53,900 bases of DNA from positions 1 through 53,900 of the forward strand of contig JABMPJ010000003.1 of NCBI GenBank assembly GCA_013203785.1, given 5' to 3'. Positions 17,556 through 26,238 of the stretch are shown here, piece after piece (positions within the stretch are counted from its first letter, which is position 1; each line of letters begins with the position of its first letter). Below the pieces are notes generated by a model that saw only the letters and a list, made by a program, of their open reading frames with translations, was not told the DNA's origin and did not search any database. Source of the DNA: Lentisphaerota bacterium (GTDB taxonomy: Bacteria > Verrucomicrobiota > Kiritimatiellia > UBA8416 > JABMPJ01). The position numbers and the translations under genes are program-made.

Positions 17556-17786
17556 ATGAGAGACCAGCACATCAAAGCCATTGAGCTGGCTGATGCCGGT
17601 CAATGGGATGACGCACATCGCATCGTGCAGGCACTGGGGGATACAACCGCCTCCTGGATCCATGCCAACTTGCACCGCGAAGAGGGTGACCTTGGCAATG
17701 CCGACTACTGGTATCAACGCGCTGGTAAGACCCGCGTCGATCTCTCCTTCGCCGCGGAGCGCGCCACAATCCGGGCCACGCTCTGA
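17556..17786 (+). CDS. Small conserved protein of unknown function
   Basis: A 76-residue soluble, acidic, alpha-helical protein. The segment ASWIHANLHREEGDLGNADYWYQRAG resembles a single TPR-like repeat and recalls a small conserved family in diverse bacteria that I cannot name with certainty. It starts 15 bases after the pirin stop and is likely co-transcribed with it. No catalytic motif is visible. Confidence 0.75.
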   Translation: MRDQHIKAIELADAGQWDDAHRIVQALGDTTASWIHANLHREEGDLGNADYWYQRAGKTRVDLSFAAERATIRATL

Positions 17787-17802
17787 GTGGACGGCCAGAC
17801 GG

Positions 17803-18375
17803 TCAGTCGATGTGCTGTACTTCCTTATACCGGTAGCAGTCAATCACATGGTCGTTGACCATGCCAACCGACTGCATGAAGGCGTAGCAGATCGTTGAGC
17901 CCACAAAATTGAAGCCGCACTGCTTGAGATCTTTGCTCATGCGATCGGAGGCCTCGGTCGACGCGGGCAGTTCGGACATCTTCTTGAATCGGTTCTGGAT
18001 GGGTTCTCCATCCACGTAGCGCCACAAAAACCGGTCGAGTGATCCAAACGCCTCCACGGCCGTCAGGACCGCGCGTGCGTTTCGGATGGCGGAGGCGATC
18101 TTGAGTCGGTTGCGCACGATCCCCGCATCGGCCAGGAGGCGCGCGGTCTCGTTCTCGCCATAGCGGGCGATTTTCTCAATATCGAAGTGGTCGAAAGCGC
18201 GGCGGTAGTTATCGCGTTTTTTGAGGATCGTGAGCCAGCTCAGGCCGGCCTGAGCCCCTTCTAGAATCAGCATTTCGAAGAGCCGCCGATCATCATGCAG
18301 CGGCACGCCCCAGTCGTCATCGTGATAGGCCATGTAGAGTGGATCGCCGCCGCACCATTCGCATCGTCTCTTCAT
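17803..18375 (-). CDS. tag: DNA-3-methyladenine glycosylase I
   Basis: Base-excision repair enzyme that removes 3-methyladenine from alkylated DNA. The 190-residue length equals E. coli Tag. Conserved blocks are RCEWCGGDPLYMAYHDDDWG at the N-terminus, FEMLILEGAQAGLSWLTILKKR, and SELPASTEASDRMSKDLKQCGFNFVGSTICYAFMQSVGMVNDH near the end. The zinc ligands Cys and His at each end are present (RCEWC and the C-terminal H/C region). It is the last gene of the minus-strand run below the FHA-MoxR gene (27-base gap) and may be in that transcript, though its function is unrelated. Confidence 0.95.
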   Translation of the reverse strand: MKRRCEWCGGDPLYMAYHDDDWGVPLHDDRRLFEMLILEGAQAGLSWLTILKKRDNYRRAFDHFDIEKIARYGENETARLLADAGIVRNRLKIASAIRNARAVLTAVEAFGSLDRFLWRYVDGEPIQNRFKKMSELPASTEASDRMSKDLKQCGFNFVGSTICYAFMQSVGMVNDHVIDCYRYKEVQHID

Positions 18376-18402
18376 GGTGCCCCTTTCTGTTGGGTCGACG
18401 GA

Positions 18403-19740
18403 TCAGGCATAGGCCTCCGGGCCGGGTTCGGGGATTTCTTCGAGCAAGCGCTTGACGATGTCGATGGAGCTGATGCCTTCGGAGTCGGCCGCGAAGTTCG
18501 TCAAAATGCGATGGCGGAGGACGGGCGGTGCGGCCTTGCGGATATCGCTACAGCTCACGTGAATGCGCCCTTCGAGGACGGCCCGAGCCTTGGCCGCGAG
18601 GACGAGGTACTGCCCGGCGCGTGGACCAGCCCCGGTTGAGACAAACTCCTTCGTGACTGCTGGCGCATCCTCGTAAGCGGGGCGGGTGGCGCGTACAAGC
18701 CGGATGGCGTACTTGATGACATGCGATGAGACGGGGACTTTGCGGACGACCTCCTGTAGTTTCAGGACATCGGCCTTGGTCATGACGCAGGATGGCTCCA
18801 TACGGGCCCCGGCTGTGGTGGCGCTGACAATCTCCTCCTCCTCATGTGCGGCCGGGTAGTCAACCCATATATTGAACATGAAGCGGTCGAGCTGCGCTTC
18901 GGGCAGGGGGTAGGTGCCCTCTTGTTCGATCGGGTTCTGCGTGGCGAGAACGAAGAAGGGCTCATCCAGCGTGTAGGTCGCGTTGCCAGCCGTGACGCGC
19001 TTCTCCTGCATCGCCTCCAGCAGTGCGGCCTGTGTCTTGGGCGGCGTACGGTTGATCTCGTCGGCCAGAAGCAGGTTGCAGAAGATGGGGCCCTGTACGA
19101 AGCGGAACTCCTTCTCGCCGGTTGCGCGATTGCTCTCGAGGACTTCGGTGCCGGTAATGTCGCTTGGCATGAGATCAGGCGTGAACTGGATACGCCTAAA
19201 CTGGAGGTCGAGCACTTTGGCGATGGTGCTGACCATGAGGGTCTTGGCCATGCCCGGGAGCCCGATCAGGAGGGCGTGGCCGTGGGCGATGATGCACATC
19301 AGGATTTGATCCAGGACCTCGCGCTGGCCGACGATGACCTTCCCAATCTCGTTGCGGATCGTATCCGCGCGCGCACTCATCTGCTCCACAAGCGCAAGCT
19401 CGTCGGCGGAGGCGTTCACCTCAGGACGTGTCACAACCGGGGGCGCTGGCGCATCATCGAGTTGGAAGGTGCAGACCGTATCGCCCAGTGTGATGCTGTC
19501 GCCCTGAGCCAACAGCGCGGTCTGGACCACCTGGCCGTTAATGATCGTGCCGTTGGAACTGTCGCGATCGGTGATTCGCCAGGCGCGCCCCTCGGGACGG
19601 AGCTCGGCGTGCAGATTGGAAACCTGACCATCGGGCAGTACGAGGCCGGCACCACTGCCGCGGCCGATTGCGACGCCCTCGGCCGGGATGGTGATGCTCT
19701 GTCCGGCCAGATTTCCAACGGTAAACAGTAGTGCGGGCAT
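18403..19740 (-). CDS. FHA domain fused to MoxR-family AAA+ ATPase
   Basis: A 445-residue fusion. Residues 1-95 are an FHA domain (IGRGSGAG, SNLHAEL, DSSNGTIING). From about 125 on is a MoxR ATPase with Walker A GLPGMAKTL, Walker B LLADEINRTPPKTQAALLEAMQE, sensor LATQNPIEQEGTYPLPEAQLDRF, and the C-terminal lid. MoxR proteins are chaperone-like ATPases acting with DUF58/VWA proteins. Here those partners lie 20 kb away (39479-42545). The ATG at 19740 has a perfect AAGGAG five bases upstream. An N-terminal FHA on MoxR is uncommon and implies control by threonine phosphorylation. It follows a secreted protein gene by 24 bases. Confidence 0.92.
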   Translation of the reverse strand: MPALLFTVGNLAGQSITIPAEGVAIGRGSGAGLVLPDGQVSNLHAELRPEGRAWRITDRDSSNGTIINGQVVQTALLAQGDSITLGDTVCTFQLDDAPAPPVVTRPEVNASADELALVEQMSARADTIRNEIGKVIVGQREVLDQILMCIIAHGHALLIGLPGMAKTLMVSTIAKVLDLQFRRIQFTPDLMPSDITGTEVLESNRATGEKEFRFVQGPIFCNLLLADEINRTPPKTQAALLEAMQEKRVTAGNATYTLDEPFFVLATQNPIEQEGTYPLPEAQLDRFMFNIWVDYPAAHEEEEIVSATTAGARMEPSCVMTKADVLKLQEVVRKVPVSSHVIKYAIRLVRATRPAYEDAPAVTKEFVSTGAGPRAGQYLVLAAKARAVLEGRIHVSCSDIRKAAPPVLRHRILTNFAADSEGISSIDIVKRLLEEIPEPGPEAYA

Positions 19741-19764
19741 AGGAACTCCTTCGTGATTCAAACT

Positions 19765-20442
19765 CTACTGTGTCAGCCGAAGCTCGCCAAGATCTTTGAT
19801 CGAGCGGGTGACGCGAATGCCGCCCAGGGCTTCCGCGTAGTGATGGTGTGGTTCCGCCAGTGTTGGGTCGACGTAAAGGGGATAGAGGTCGCGGGCCCGG
19901 ACGAATTGCCAGCCGGGCCCTACGTCCTTCAGCATGATCAGTTTGAACGTGCGCCGGTAACCCTCGCCGCCATCAGAAGGGCGGTCGCGCAGGAAGGTGC
20001 AGAGGCAGCGCGCCAGGTTGCCGCGGCCCGTGGTGCCCTCAACGCGGTGGATGAACTTCTTTGTGAAGAAGGGCTCGGAGGCTTGGACGATGTCGTCGAT
20101 CTTGGCGCGGTCCTCTGTGGTCAACGTATCTGCGCCGCGCTGCAGGCGCAACCCTTCATAGAAACGGTCCTCATAGATCAGTATCAGATCATACTTCCGC
20201 ATGGGTAGACCTTCAAAGCGGAAGCTGCGGCGGTCGCTTCCTGTCAACTGCCCCTCGTACACGAGGCCGGGTTCGTCGGGGGGTATCGCGAGCACCTGCA
20301 TGATCGGAAGGGAGGGTGTCAGGATGGTGCCCTGAATGCCCCCGGAGGCCGAGGGATCGGTCGCGGTGTAGAGGCGGTCGCGTTCGGCTGCCGCGCTGCA
20401 GGCCAGCAGGAGGAGGGCGCAGAGGCGCAGGAGCTGTTTCAT
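19765..20442 (-). CDS. Secreted protein of unknown function, transthyretin-like
   Basis: A 225-residue protein with a clear signal peptide (MKQLLRLCALLLLACSAAAE, cleavage near residue 20). A beta-rich segment (GGIQGTILTP ... RRSFRFEGLPMRKYDLILIYEDRFYEGL) resembles carboxypeptidase-regulatory or transthyretin-like folds. The Cys just before AAAE leaves a lipobox possible (LLACS). It overlaps the preceding 776-residue gene by ATGA, so the two are translationally coupled and probably act together in the envelope. No catalytic residues are recognised. Confidence 0.8.
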   Translation of the reverse strand: MKQLLRLCALLLLACSAAAERDRLYTATDPSASGGIQGTILTPSLPIMQVLAIPPDEPGLVYEGQLTGSDRRSFRFEGLPMRKYDLILIYEDRFYEGLRLQRGADTLTTEDRAKIDDIVQASEPFFTKKFIHRVEGTTGRGNLARCLCTFLRDRPSDGGEGYRRTFKLIMLKDVGPGWQFVRARDLYPLYVDPTLAEPHHHYAEALGGIRVTRSIKDLGELRLTQ

Positions 20443-22769
20443 AGCGTGTCCTTGGTGGGCTCGCGGTAACCGTCGTCGTTCTGCTGCTCCTCGACGGCCC
20501 CCATCCAATAATCGAACCGTTTGGCCTGGGGGTGGAATTCGAGCCGCTTGCGGGCCTCCTCACAGAAGGCTCTGAGGGAGGTGTTGGGTTCCTTCAGTTC
20601 GATCAGGCACATCAGCAGATCGTAAAGCGCATCGGGCAGATAGCTGGATACATCGACGGCTTTGCAGTAGGCTTCCAACAGTCGGCGGGCACGCTGGTGG
20701 TGACCCATCGCCATGTAGAGCTCCGCTTCGAGGACGGCCTGATCACCGGAGACCTTGGTCAGAGGGAATTGCCGTTCCCACAGCGTTAGGACCTCGTAGG
20801 CATCGTCATAGGCGGCCTGCTCCAAATAGGTGCGCACCGTTTCGGAGGCCGACACCTCGAGGATGGCCTGTACCTTCCAGTCCTCAATACGGTCCACGGG
20901 TGCAACCGTGGAGCGCGACCGGCGGGGACGATGCAGGTGCTCACGTTGGTCCTCAAGTGCGTCGTTCAATCGTGCCAGCCGCGAGCGCAGCGTGGTGGTG
21001 GTCTGTGTTACTTGCTCGCTCCCGGTCGAAATCTTGAAGCGGTTCTGAACATCGCCATACAGCGCGGTTGCCTCGTTCAGATTGCCAGCCAGGAGCTCGA
21101 CATCGCCCATGCGGATGCGCGCCCACTCCCTTGCCTCGCCCTCGCCATGCATCAGCGGCCGCAGCAGCTGGCGCGCGCCGTCCAGGTCATTAAGATAGTA
21201 CATCATAATCTCAGCGCGTTTGATCTGTAGCAGGGCGCGGCGTTCACCGGCGGCGGTCTGCTCGAAGCGCCCGACCCACTTGGCGGCGGCCTCCGGATCG
21301 ATGGTCGGGGCGATCATGATAAAACGGTCTTCCAGGACCGCCAAATGCGAGGGCGACGCTGACTGCGCCAGGGCTTGCCAGTGCAGAGTAAAGAGTGTCG
21401 CCAGCAGGTTTTTGCCTTCGCCCAGAGAGAGGGTTCGGAAGAGCGTGTTCCACAGACTGCCGTTCCACTCCTGAGTCGGGTCGCTGCCCGGCGGCGTGGC
21501 GCGCACCATGGCGAGACAGGCCGACAGGAAAGCGGTGCGATCCTGAGCATAATCCATACTGGTGCGCACACTGCTGTGGCCAAAAAAGGAGTGCACGGTC
21601 CGGCTGACTTGCCTACCCGAGGTGGCCGCCAGGCCGACGCTGTTCTCTCTCGCGCCGGGGAAGAGCCAGGGCGTAGCGACACCGGTGTGCTGTCGCTTAC
21701 CGGAAAAGGTCCATGTGTAGGTGGTATCCTCCGGATTGCCGGCGGTGAACGCGCTGAGCTCATAGCGCAGGGTAGGGGTCTCCCCCTCGAACCAGTAGGT
21801 GTGGGTTGGACGAAGCTCTATCAGAGCCACCGGCGCTCCGTCGCGTGATCCAACCGACGTCAAGCGGCCGCTGCCAGATCGGACGATCTCGTCCTGCCGT
21901 AAGACCCGGCTGGCCTGTTTGGATGTACCCGCCATGGGGACGTTGGCGGGGCGTGGGCCACCCAACTCATTGATTGAGGTGTTCGGTGGTGCCCAGGTCA
22001 TCCATACGACGCCCCGTCCTTCGCTAAACGACCCTTGTCCCCCGCAGGACGCGAAAACCTCGAGGCGATGGAGTCCGGCTGATAGCTCAACGTACTGACC
22101 CGTTCCGCCCCATTTAGCAACGCGCTCGCGTGGTGTGATGGAGGTGCCGTCGATCTGAACCTTGCTGTCGCCAACCAGCGTCATGGGTGCCATCCACGTC
22201 TGGCCGGGATCGGTCACAGCCACGTAGGCCAGCAGGTAGAAGGAGCCGGGCCGCGGGCGGCCGCTGAGATCGCCCTGAATGCAGAGCGGTGCACGCGGGT
22301 GGAAGGGGTTTTGCTGATAGTGGACACGTGGTCCAACGCTGCCCATGCGTCCGAGGGCGGTCGCGGCTGCGAGATCACCGCGCCCAGGGTCAGCACAGAG
22401 AATGGCACTGGGGGTCAGACCGCTTTCAGGGCTCCAGATTTGCGGACGACTCTTGCCTGCGACATAGATGTGGACCGTGTTGTCCGAGGCTGGAGCTTCG
22501 AAGACGACACCCATGCCGCTGTCCGGATTCTGCCAGAGCGCATAGCTCTTGAGCTCGGTCCCGTTGGCCGTGAAGACGCGCGTTACCGGCACAGGGCGAG
22601 GCAGGGCCCCGCCGTCCGGGATATAAACGAAATAGCCTGCGCTATCATGCGTCGGTCGGTCGGTGAGGCGATAGGTGAACCGTACGGCGGCTTCGCGAGC
22701 GTGCCACTCGGCCCGAGTGGGCATGGCTAGGACGAGGAGGGCGAGAACCAGCTGTAGCTGCTTACTCAC
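20439..22769 (-). CDS. Large secreted protein with C-terminal helical repeats
   Basis: A 776-residue exported protein with a signal peptide (MSKQLQLVLALLVLAMPTRAE). The first half is beta-rich and contains a segment like a PA14/ligand-binding fold (KVQIDGTSITPRERVAKWGG ... SAGLHRLEVFASCGG), followed by a possible Ig- or PKD-like domain (PTLRYELSAFTAGNPEDTTYTWTFSG). The second half, from about 410, is alpha-helical with TPR-like spacing (AKWVGRFEQTAAGERRALLQ, ARQLLRPLMHGEGEAREWARI). It overlaps the CCCC protein gene by 8 bases at its start and the next gene by ATGA at its end. Function is unknown; placement suggests an envelope complex with its neighbours. Confidence 0.8.
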   Translation of the reverse strand: MSKQLQLVLALLVLAMPTRAEWHAREAAVRFTYRLTDRPTHDSAGYFVYIPDGGALPRPVPVTRVFTANGTELKSYALWQNPDSGMGVVFEAPASDNTVHIYVAGKSRPQIWSPESGLTPSAILCADPGRGDLAAATALGRMGSVGPRVHYQQNPFHPRAPLCIQGDLSGRPRPGSFYLLAYVAVTDPGQTWMAPMTLVGDSKVQIDGTSITPRERVAKWGGTGQYVELSAGLHRLEVFASCGGQGSFSEGRGVVWMTWAPPNTSINELGGPRPANVPMAGTSKQASRVLRQDEIVRSGSGRLTSVGSRDGAPVALIELRPTHTYWFEGETPTLRYELSAFTAGNPEDTTYTWTFSGKRQHTGVATPWLFPGARENSVGLAATSGRQVSRTVHSFFGHSSVRTSMDYAQDRTAFLSACLAMVRATPPGSDPTQEWNGSLWNTLFRTLSLGEGKNLLATLFTLHWQALAQSASPSHLAVLEDRFIMIAPTIDPEAAAKWVGRFEQTAAGERRALLQIKRAEIMMYYLNDLDGARQLLRPLMHGEGEAREWARIRMGDVELLAGNLNEATALYGDVQNRFKISTGSEQVTQTTTTLRSRLARLNDALEDQREHLHRPRRSRSTVAPVDRIEDWKVQAILEVSASETVRTYLEQAAYDDAYEVLTLWERQFPLTKVSGDQAVLEAELYMAMGHHQRARRLLEAYCKAVDVSSYLPDALYDLLMCLIELKEPNTSLRAFCEEARKRLEFHPQAKRFDYWMGAVEEQQNDDGYREPTKDTL

Positions 22770-23100
22770 CCTTAGCCTTCGTCGCGCGTTTCTGCGGGCT
22801 TGTCTCTGGCGGTGCCTCGGGCTCCGGGACGCGCGTGTCTCTCAATTTCGTGACCAGCACGGGCGGCTTGGGTGGCTTCTTGGCTTCGGTCCGCGACAGT
22901 GGGGTTACCGGACAGCAGCAGCAGGCATCCAGTGTTTCGGCCGAAGAGGCGGTGCGTGGCGGGGCCGGTGGCTTTGATCGATCCTGCGGCGGTGGCACAA
23001 ATCCTGGCTCATTGGCCCCATCACCAGCCGCTAACACAGTCCCCGTACACAACGTTGCCGCCAGTAACGGTGCCAAGGCTTTGCTAATATTCTTCCTCAT
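22762..23100 (-). CDS. Small secreted Pro-rich protein with CCCC motif
   Basis: A 112-residue protein. A signal peptide (MRKNISKALAPLLAATLCTG, cleavage likely after VLAA near 25) is followed by a Pro- and Lys-rich chain with one cluster of four cysteines at 60-63 (LDACCCCPVTPLSR). The C-terminus is basic (PQKRATKAKGE). The ATG at 23100 has AAAGG 8 bases upstream. It lies 28 bases downstream of a YcaO gene and overlaps the next gene by 8 bases. YcaO enzymes can cyclise cysteines of small peptides, and SagA-type precursors have similar cysteine runs, so this could be a substrate. It could equally be a metal-binding or disulfide-linked envelope protein. Confidence 0.75.
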   Translation of the reverse strand: MRKNISKALAPLLAATLCTGTVLAAGDGANEPGFVPPPQDRSKPPAPPRTASSAETLDACCCCPVTPLSRTEAKKPPKPPVLVTKLRDTRVPEPEAPPETSPQKRATKAKGE

Positions 23101-23115
23101 GGCCGGACCTTTCTT

Positions 23116-23136
23116 CAACCATCAACCATCAACCAT
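23116..23136. repeat. Three perfect CAACCAT heptamers
   Basis: Three tandem copies of CAACCAT span the stop codon of the YcaO gene and end 15 bases before the CCCC protein start codon. The unit is close to the ATCCAAC and ATCGAAC heptamers of the two inverted arrays at 26818 and 39401, but here only one arm is present. Confidence 0.7.
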
Positions 23137-24394
23137 TCTCATCGTACCACCCTCGCGCGTACGAATTCAACACTTCGTCGCGCGTCCAGCGGCGGGTCAA
23201 TCCGTGGCTGGTGGCCGGATGATAGGGTAGGGCGTCCGAGTAGCCGGGAACAATGGCCTGAACCACCGGGAAGCCGATCTCGGGATCGGTCAAGTCTACC
23301 ACGATGCAATCGAGTCCGAGTTCGCGATAGATATCGACCGCGCGATGGATGTCATCCAAGCAGTCATCCGAGGATGGCTCCGGCTCGAACGCCACCGTTG
23401 CGCCCGCGGTCAGGAAGTCGGCACGAGTGTAGGGCACGAAACCGAACATGAAAGCAGAGAGGAAATTGTCCCCGTTGCTGCCAAAACATTTGAGATTGCG
23501 GAAGTCGTGCTTAAGAACGCGTTCCTGGTCATCCGGCCGCGCATGGATGAACTCGTCCAGTCGTCGCCCCTGCACGTATTCCGTAAAGACGCGTGTCAGG
23601 GCCAGCTCCCGATCAAACGAGGCACCGACCTTAAAGAAGTGGTGAAACTGGAACTCCTCGGGAATATTGGGGTCGCGGAAGTAGGCCCCGATACAGGGCA
23701 GCACGCCGCCGAAAGAAAGATCCTTGATCGTGACCTCAATGCCCTTGGCGCACACAAAATCCAGCAGCTCTCGGATCAGAGGGTTGCCAATAGTGTCCGG
23801 ATCGATTGTCGGCATCACGAGCTGCTGTTTCAGCACGGTGATGTGTGCGCGGCGCTCAAAGATCTCGGTCAATGCGTGAACCAGTGCCTCTTCACGCCGG
23901 TTGCCCGAGGCCAGTCCGTTAGGCCCGCTGATCAAGCGGATGTACTCGAGCGGCAGTTTGGTCGTCTGCTCATTCACCAGGGAGAGCCCATCCACCCAAT
24001 GCTGTGCGGCATCGAGGCGCTTAATCTGATCGAGCACGGCGGGTGTCTCGGTCGTGATGTGGGATAGCAGCGATTCAATCGGCAGCGCGTTCGCGATCTC
24101 ATCCTGGTGTCCGGTCCTATACCCCGCCAGCGCCGTCACGTCGCGCGCGAGGAGCCACTCCGCGCTTTCGGCCAGGGCCCCGGCCTTGCTCAGGATCTGC
24201 GAGACTCCTTTGCCCATCGCCCGAAACTCAAGGTCATCGATAAAGATGGCCGACCAATGGAGGTGCTCGGCAACCTCCTCTTCGATAAACGTGTAGTCGT
24301 GCTTCGCCCGGATCAACGGCTCCAGCCGCGCCACCGTCTCCTCCGGTGTCGTGCAGCGTCCATGGGCAATTCGTTTGCAGCTCTGCAGTTTCAT
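23129..24394 (-). CDS. YcaO-domain protein
   Basis: A 421-residue YcaO superfamily protein, ATP-dependent enzymes that activate amide backbones (azoline formation, thioamidation). The nucleotide-binding signature is visible: GKGVS near 61 and SGPNGLASGNRREEALVHALTEIFER at 156-181. Another conserved region is QAIVPGYSDALPYHP near 385. It lacks the C-terminal PxPxP tail common to azoline-forming YcaOs, and no E1-like partner is adjacent. This leaves the reaction open: thioamidation-type, or an RimO-linked role as for E. coli YcaO. It is the first gene of a compact minus-strand operon; a small CCCC-containing secreted protein is next. A SagB-like enzyme lies about 4.7 kb away. Confidence 0.88.
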   Translation of the reverse strand: MKLQSCKRIAHGRCTTPEETVARLEPLIRAKHDYTFIEEEVAEHLHWSAIFIDDLEFRAMGKGVSQILSKAGALAESAEWLLARDVTALAGYRTGHQDEIANALPIESLLSHITTETPAVLDQIKRLDAAQHWVDGLSLVNEQTTKLPLEYIRLISGPNGLASGNRREEALVHALTEIFERRAHITVLKQQLVMPTIDPDTIGNPLIRELLDFVCAKGIEVTIKDLSFGGVLPCIGAYFRDPNIPEEFQFHHFFKVGASFDRELALTRVFTEYVQGRRLDEFIHARPDDQERVLKHDFRNLKCFGSNGDNFLSAFMFGFVPYTRADFLTAGATVAFEPEPSSDDCLDDIHRAVDIYRELGLDCIVVDLTDPEIGFPVVQAIVPGYSDALPYHPATSHGLTRRWTRDEVLNSYARGWYDENG

Positions 24395-24509
24395 GATGAG
24401 AATCAGTATCTTCCCACAGGCTCAGATGGTGGGCGAGCAATAACTCAAGCCCCGCCGTGTAGCTCAGCAATAACCCCTTGCCCCATCGCTGCGATTCACG
24501 TACAAGAGC

Positions 24510-25400
24510 ATGAAAATTATGGTACGAGAACGGATAGCAGAAAAGACTCCCAAGATGGATTTCGACACACTGGTCGTCTCTATTCAGCAGGCGCATGATC
24601 ATCTGGCTGCTGAGGCAAGCAGGGCGGTCAATATCAGCCTTACGCTGCGCAACTGGCTGATCGGGTGCTATATTGCCGAGTATGAGCTGCACGGCGAGGA
24701 TCGGGCGAAGTACGGGGAGAATCTTTTGCAGGACCTGGCCAGTCGGCTGACCGCCCTCCATGTGAGCAACTCCAACCGACGCCAGCTCTATGATTACCTC
24801 AAGTTTCACCGTACATACCCTCAGATTGTGCGGTCGGTGTCGGCACAATTGCAAACACTTGTACCTGACCGTGTTGCAAAAAGAGAAGAGAAAGTGCCGA
24901 CAGTGTCGGCACAATTCGTCATTCCGCCCGAGAAGCTGGTCAGCAGCCTGTCTTACAGCAAGTTCAAGCTGCTCGTTGACATCGACGACGAGACGAAACG
25001 CACATTCTACGAGTTCGAGTGCATCAACGGTGGCTGGTCCGTTCGCGAACTAAAACGTCAGATTGCCAGCCTGTATTACGAACGCTCCGGCCTATCCCTG
25101 AATAAGAAGAAGCTGTCGCAAATGGCACATGCAAATGCTGAACAATCCGAGCCACATCTCGCCATCCGCGATCCCTACGTCTTTGAGTTCCTGGGCATCA
25201 AGCCGAGCGAGGTCATGGCGGAATCCGAATTGGAGGCCGCCCTGGCGGACAAACTTCAGGAGTTTCTAATCGAACTCGGTCACGGGTTCTGCTTTGAGGC
25301 CAGACAGACGGGGATAACATCAACACAGCTTCACGGCTTGACCCATATGTGCCGCGTGCATACAGTCTTATGCATGGAGCATAAATATGTTTACGGGTAA
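24510..25400 (+). pseudogene. YhcG/DUF1016-family nuclease gene, C-terminally truncated
   Basis: The 296-residue frame begins with a good YhcG N-terminal domain (AVNISLTLRNWLIGCYIAEYE, YGENLLQDLASRL, SNSNRRQLYDYLKFHRTYPQ) and continues through SYSKFKLLVDIDDETKRTFYEFE and the start of the PDDEXK domain (FLGIKPSEVMAESELEAAL, LIELGHGFCFEARQ). Intact members continue here with a beta strand carrying the catalytic acidic and Lys residues. In this gene about 33 unrelated residues follow and the frame stops. The catalytic core is therefore missing, and the gene is probably inactive, broken by an insertion or deletion that brought in the zeta toxin module. The N-terminal domain could still be made. 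Starts at 24510, 24519 and 24555 are possible. Confidence 0.8.
25338..25366 (+). promoter_or_regulatory. Predicted promoter for the wHTH-zeta toxin gene
   Basis: TTGACC at 25338-25343, a 17-base spacer, and TACAGT at 25361-25366 form a good sigma70-type promoter in the unrelated tail of the broken YhcG frame. A GGAG ribosome site at 25376-25379 lies 7 bases before the ATG at 25387. Confidence 0.55.
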
Positions 25401-26238
25401 TCAGATTGTCATTTTGCGCCTATTGGTCGGGGCACCGGATCGTGCCTTCACGGTGTCGGAGCTGGGGCGATTGATGGGCAAGGCGCCCGGGGTTTTCCAG
25501 CGGGGGCTCAACGCGCTCGAAGTGGCGGGCTTCATCACCAGTCGACGCGAGGCGAACCGGCGCATGGTGAAGATCAACACGGCGCATCCTTTGTATGCGG
25601 CTGTCAGCGTGATCGTGCGTGCCGATAGCTCGCCGCTACCGGCTGATATCTATATGACATACGAATCTTCTGGCAGTCGTGAGGCGCTCAAGGTCGCGGA
25701 GGCGCCGGGGATCTACGAGACATCAACGCAGAAGATCCTGATCATTGCGGGTCCCAACGGGGCAGGAAAGACCACATTTGCGCGCGAGTTTCTCCCGCAC
25801 GAGGCCGGTTGTCCGATCTTTATTAATGCCGATTACATTGCCCACGGGCTCTCCCCGTTCTCGCCCGGGCAGGCGGCGATGAAAGCGGGGAAGGTGATGC
25901 TGAGTGAGGTGGCTGATCATATTGCGCATCGTCGTAACGTCGCCCTTGAGACCACCCTCAGTGGCAGGCGATACGCCCAGCTCATACCGCGGTGGCAGGC
26001 GCAGGGATACGCTGTGAAGCTGATCTTCTTGTCGCTCCCCAGCGTCACTCTTGCACTCGCGCGCGTCGCCAGTCGAGTGAGGCAGGGCGGGCATGCGATT
26101 CCTGAACCCACTATTCAGAGGCGCTTCGCCGCGGGGCGCAGCAACTTCGACAAAATCTACAGGCCATTGGTTGATGCATGGGCCCTATTCGACAACTCAG
26201 GTGACCGGCCGGTTCTGCTGGAGGAGGATGAGAAATGA
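25387..26238 (+). CDS. Winged-helix domain fused to zeta-toxin-like kinase
   Basis: A 283-residue fusion. Residues 1-80 form an ArsR-like winged helix (VSELGRLMGKAPGVFQRGLNALEVAGFI, then a wing-like segment and HPLYAAV) as found before nucleotidyltransferase modules. From about 115 is a zeta toxin P-loop kinase: Walker A IAGPNGAGKTTFARE at 120-134, FINADYIAHGLSPF, and an E-x-T-L-S-G-R motif (NVALETTLSGRRY). Zeta toxins phosphorylate UDP-N-acetylglucosamine or related sugars. The fused wHTH could autoregulate the operon, making the toxin its own repressor; that is inference. A dedicated promoter and GGAG site precede it. A 51-residue gene overlaps its end by ATGA and is the likely partner. Confidence 0.88.
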   Translation: MFTGNQIVILRLLVGAPDRAFTVSELGRLMGKAPGVFQRGLNALEVAGFITSRREANRRMVKINTAHPLYAAVSVIVRADSSPLPADIYMTYESSGSREALKVAEAPGIYETSTQKILIIAGPNGAGKTTFAREFLPHEAGCPIFINADYIAHGLSPFSPGQAAMKAGKVMLSEVADHIAHRRNVALETTLSGRRYAQLIPRWQAQGYAVKLIFLSLPSVTLALARVASRVRQGGHAIPEPTIQRRFAAGRSNFDKIYRPLVDAWALFDNSGDRPVLLEEDEK

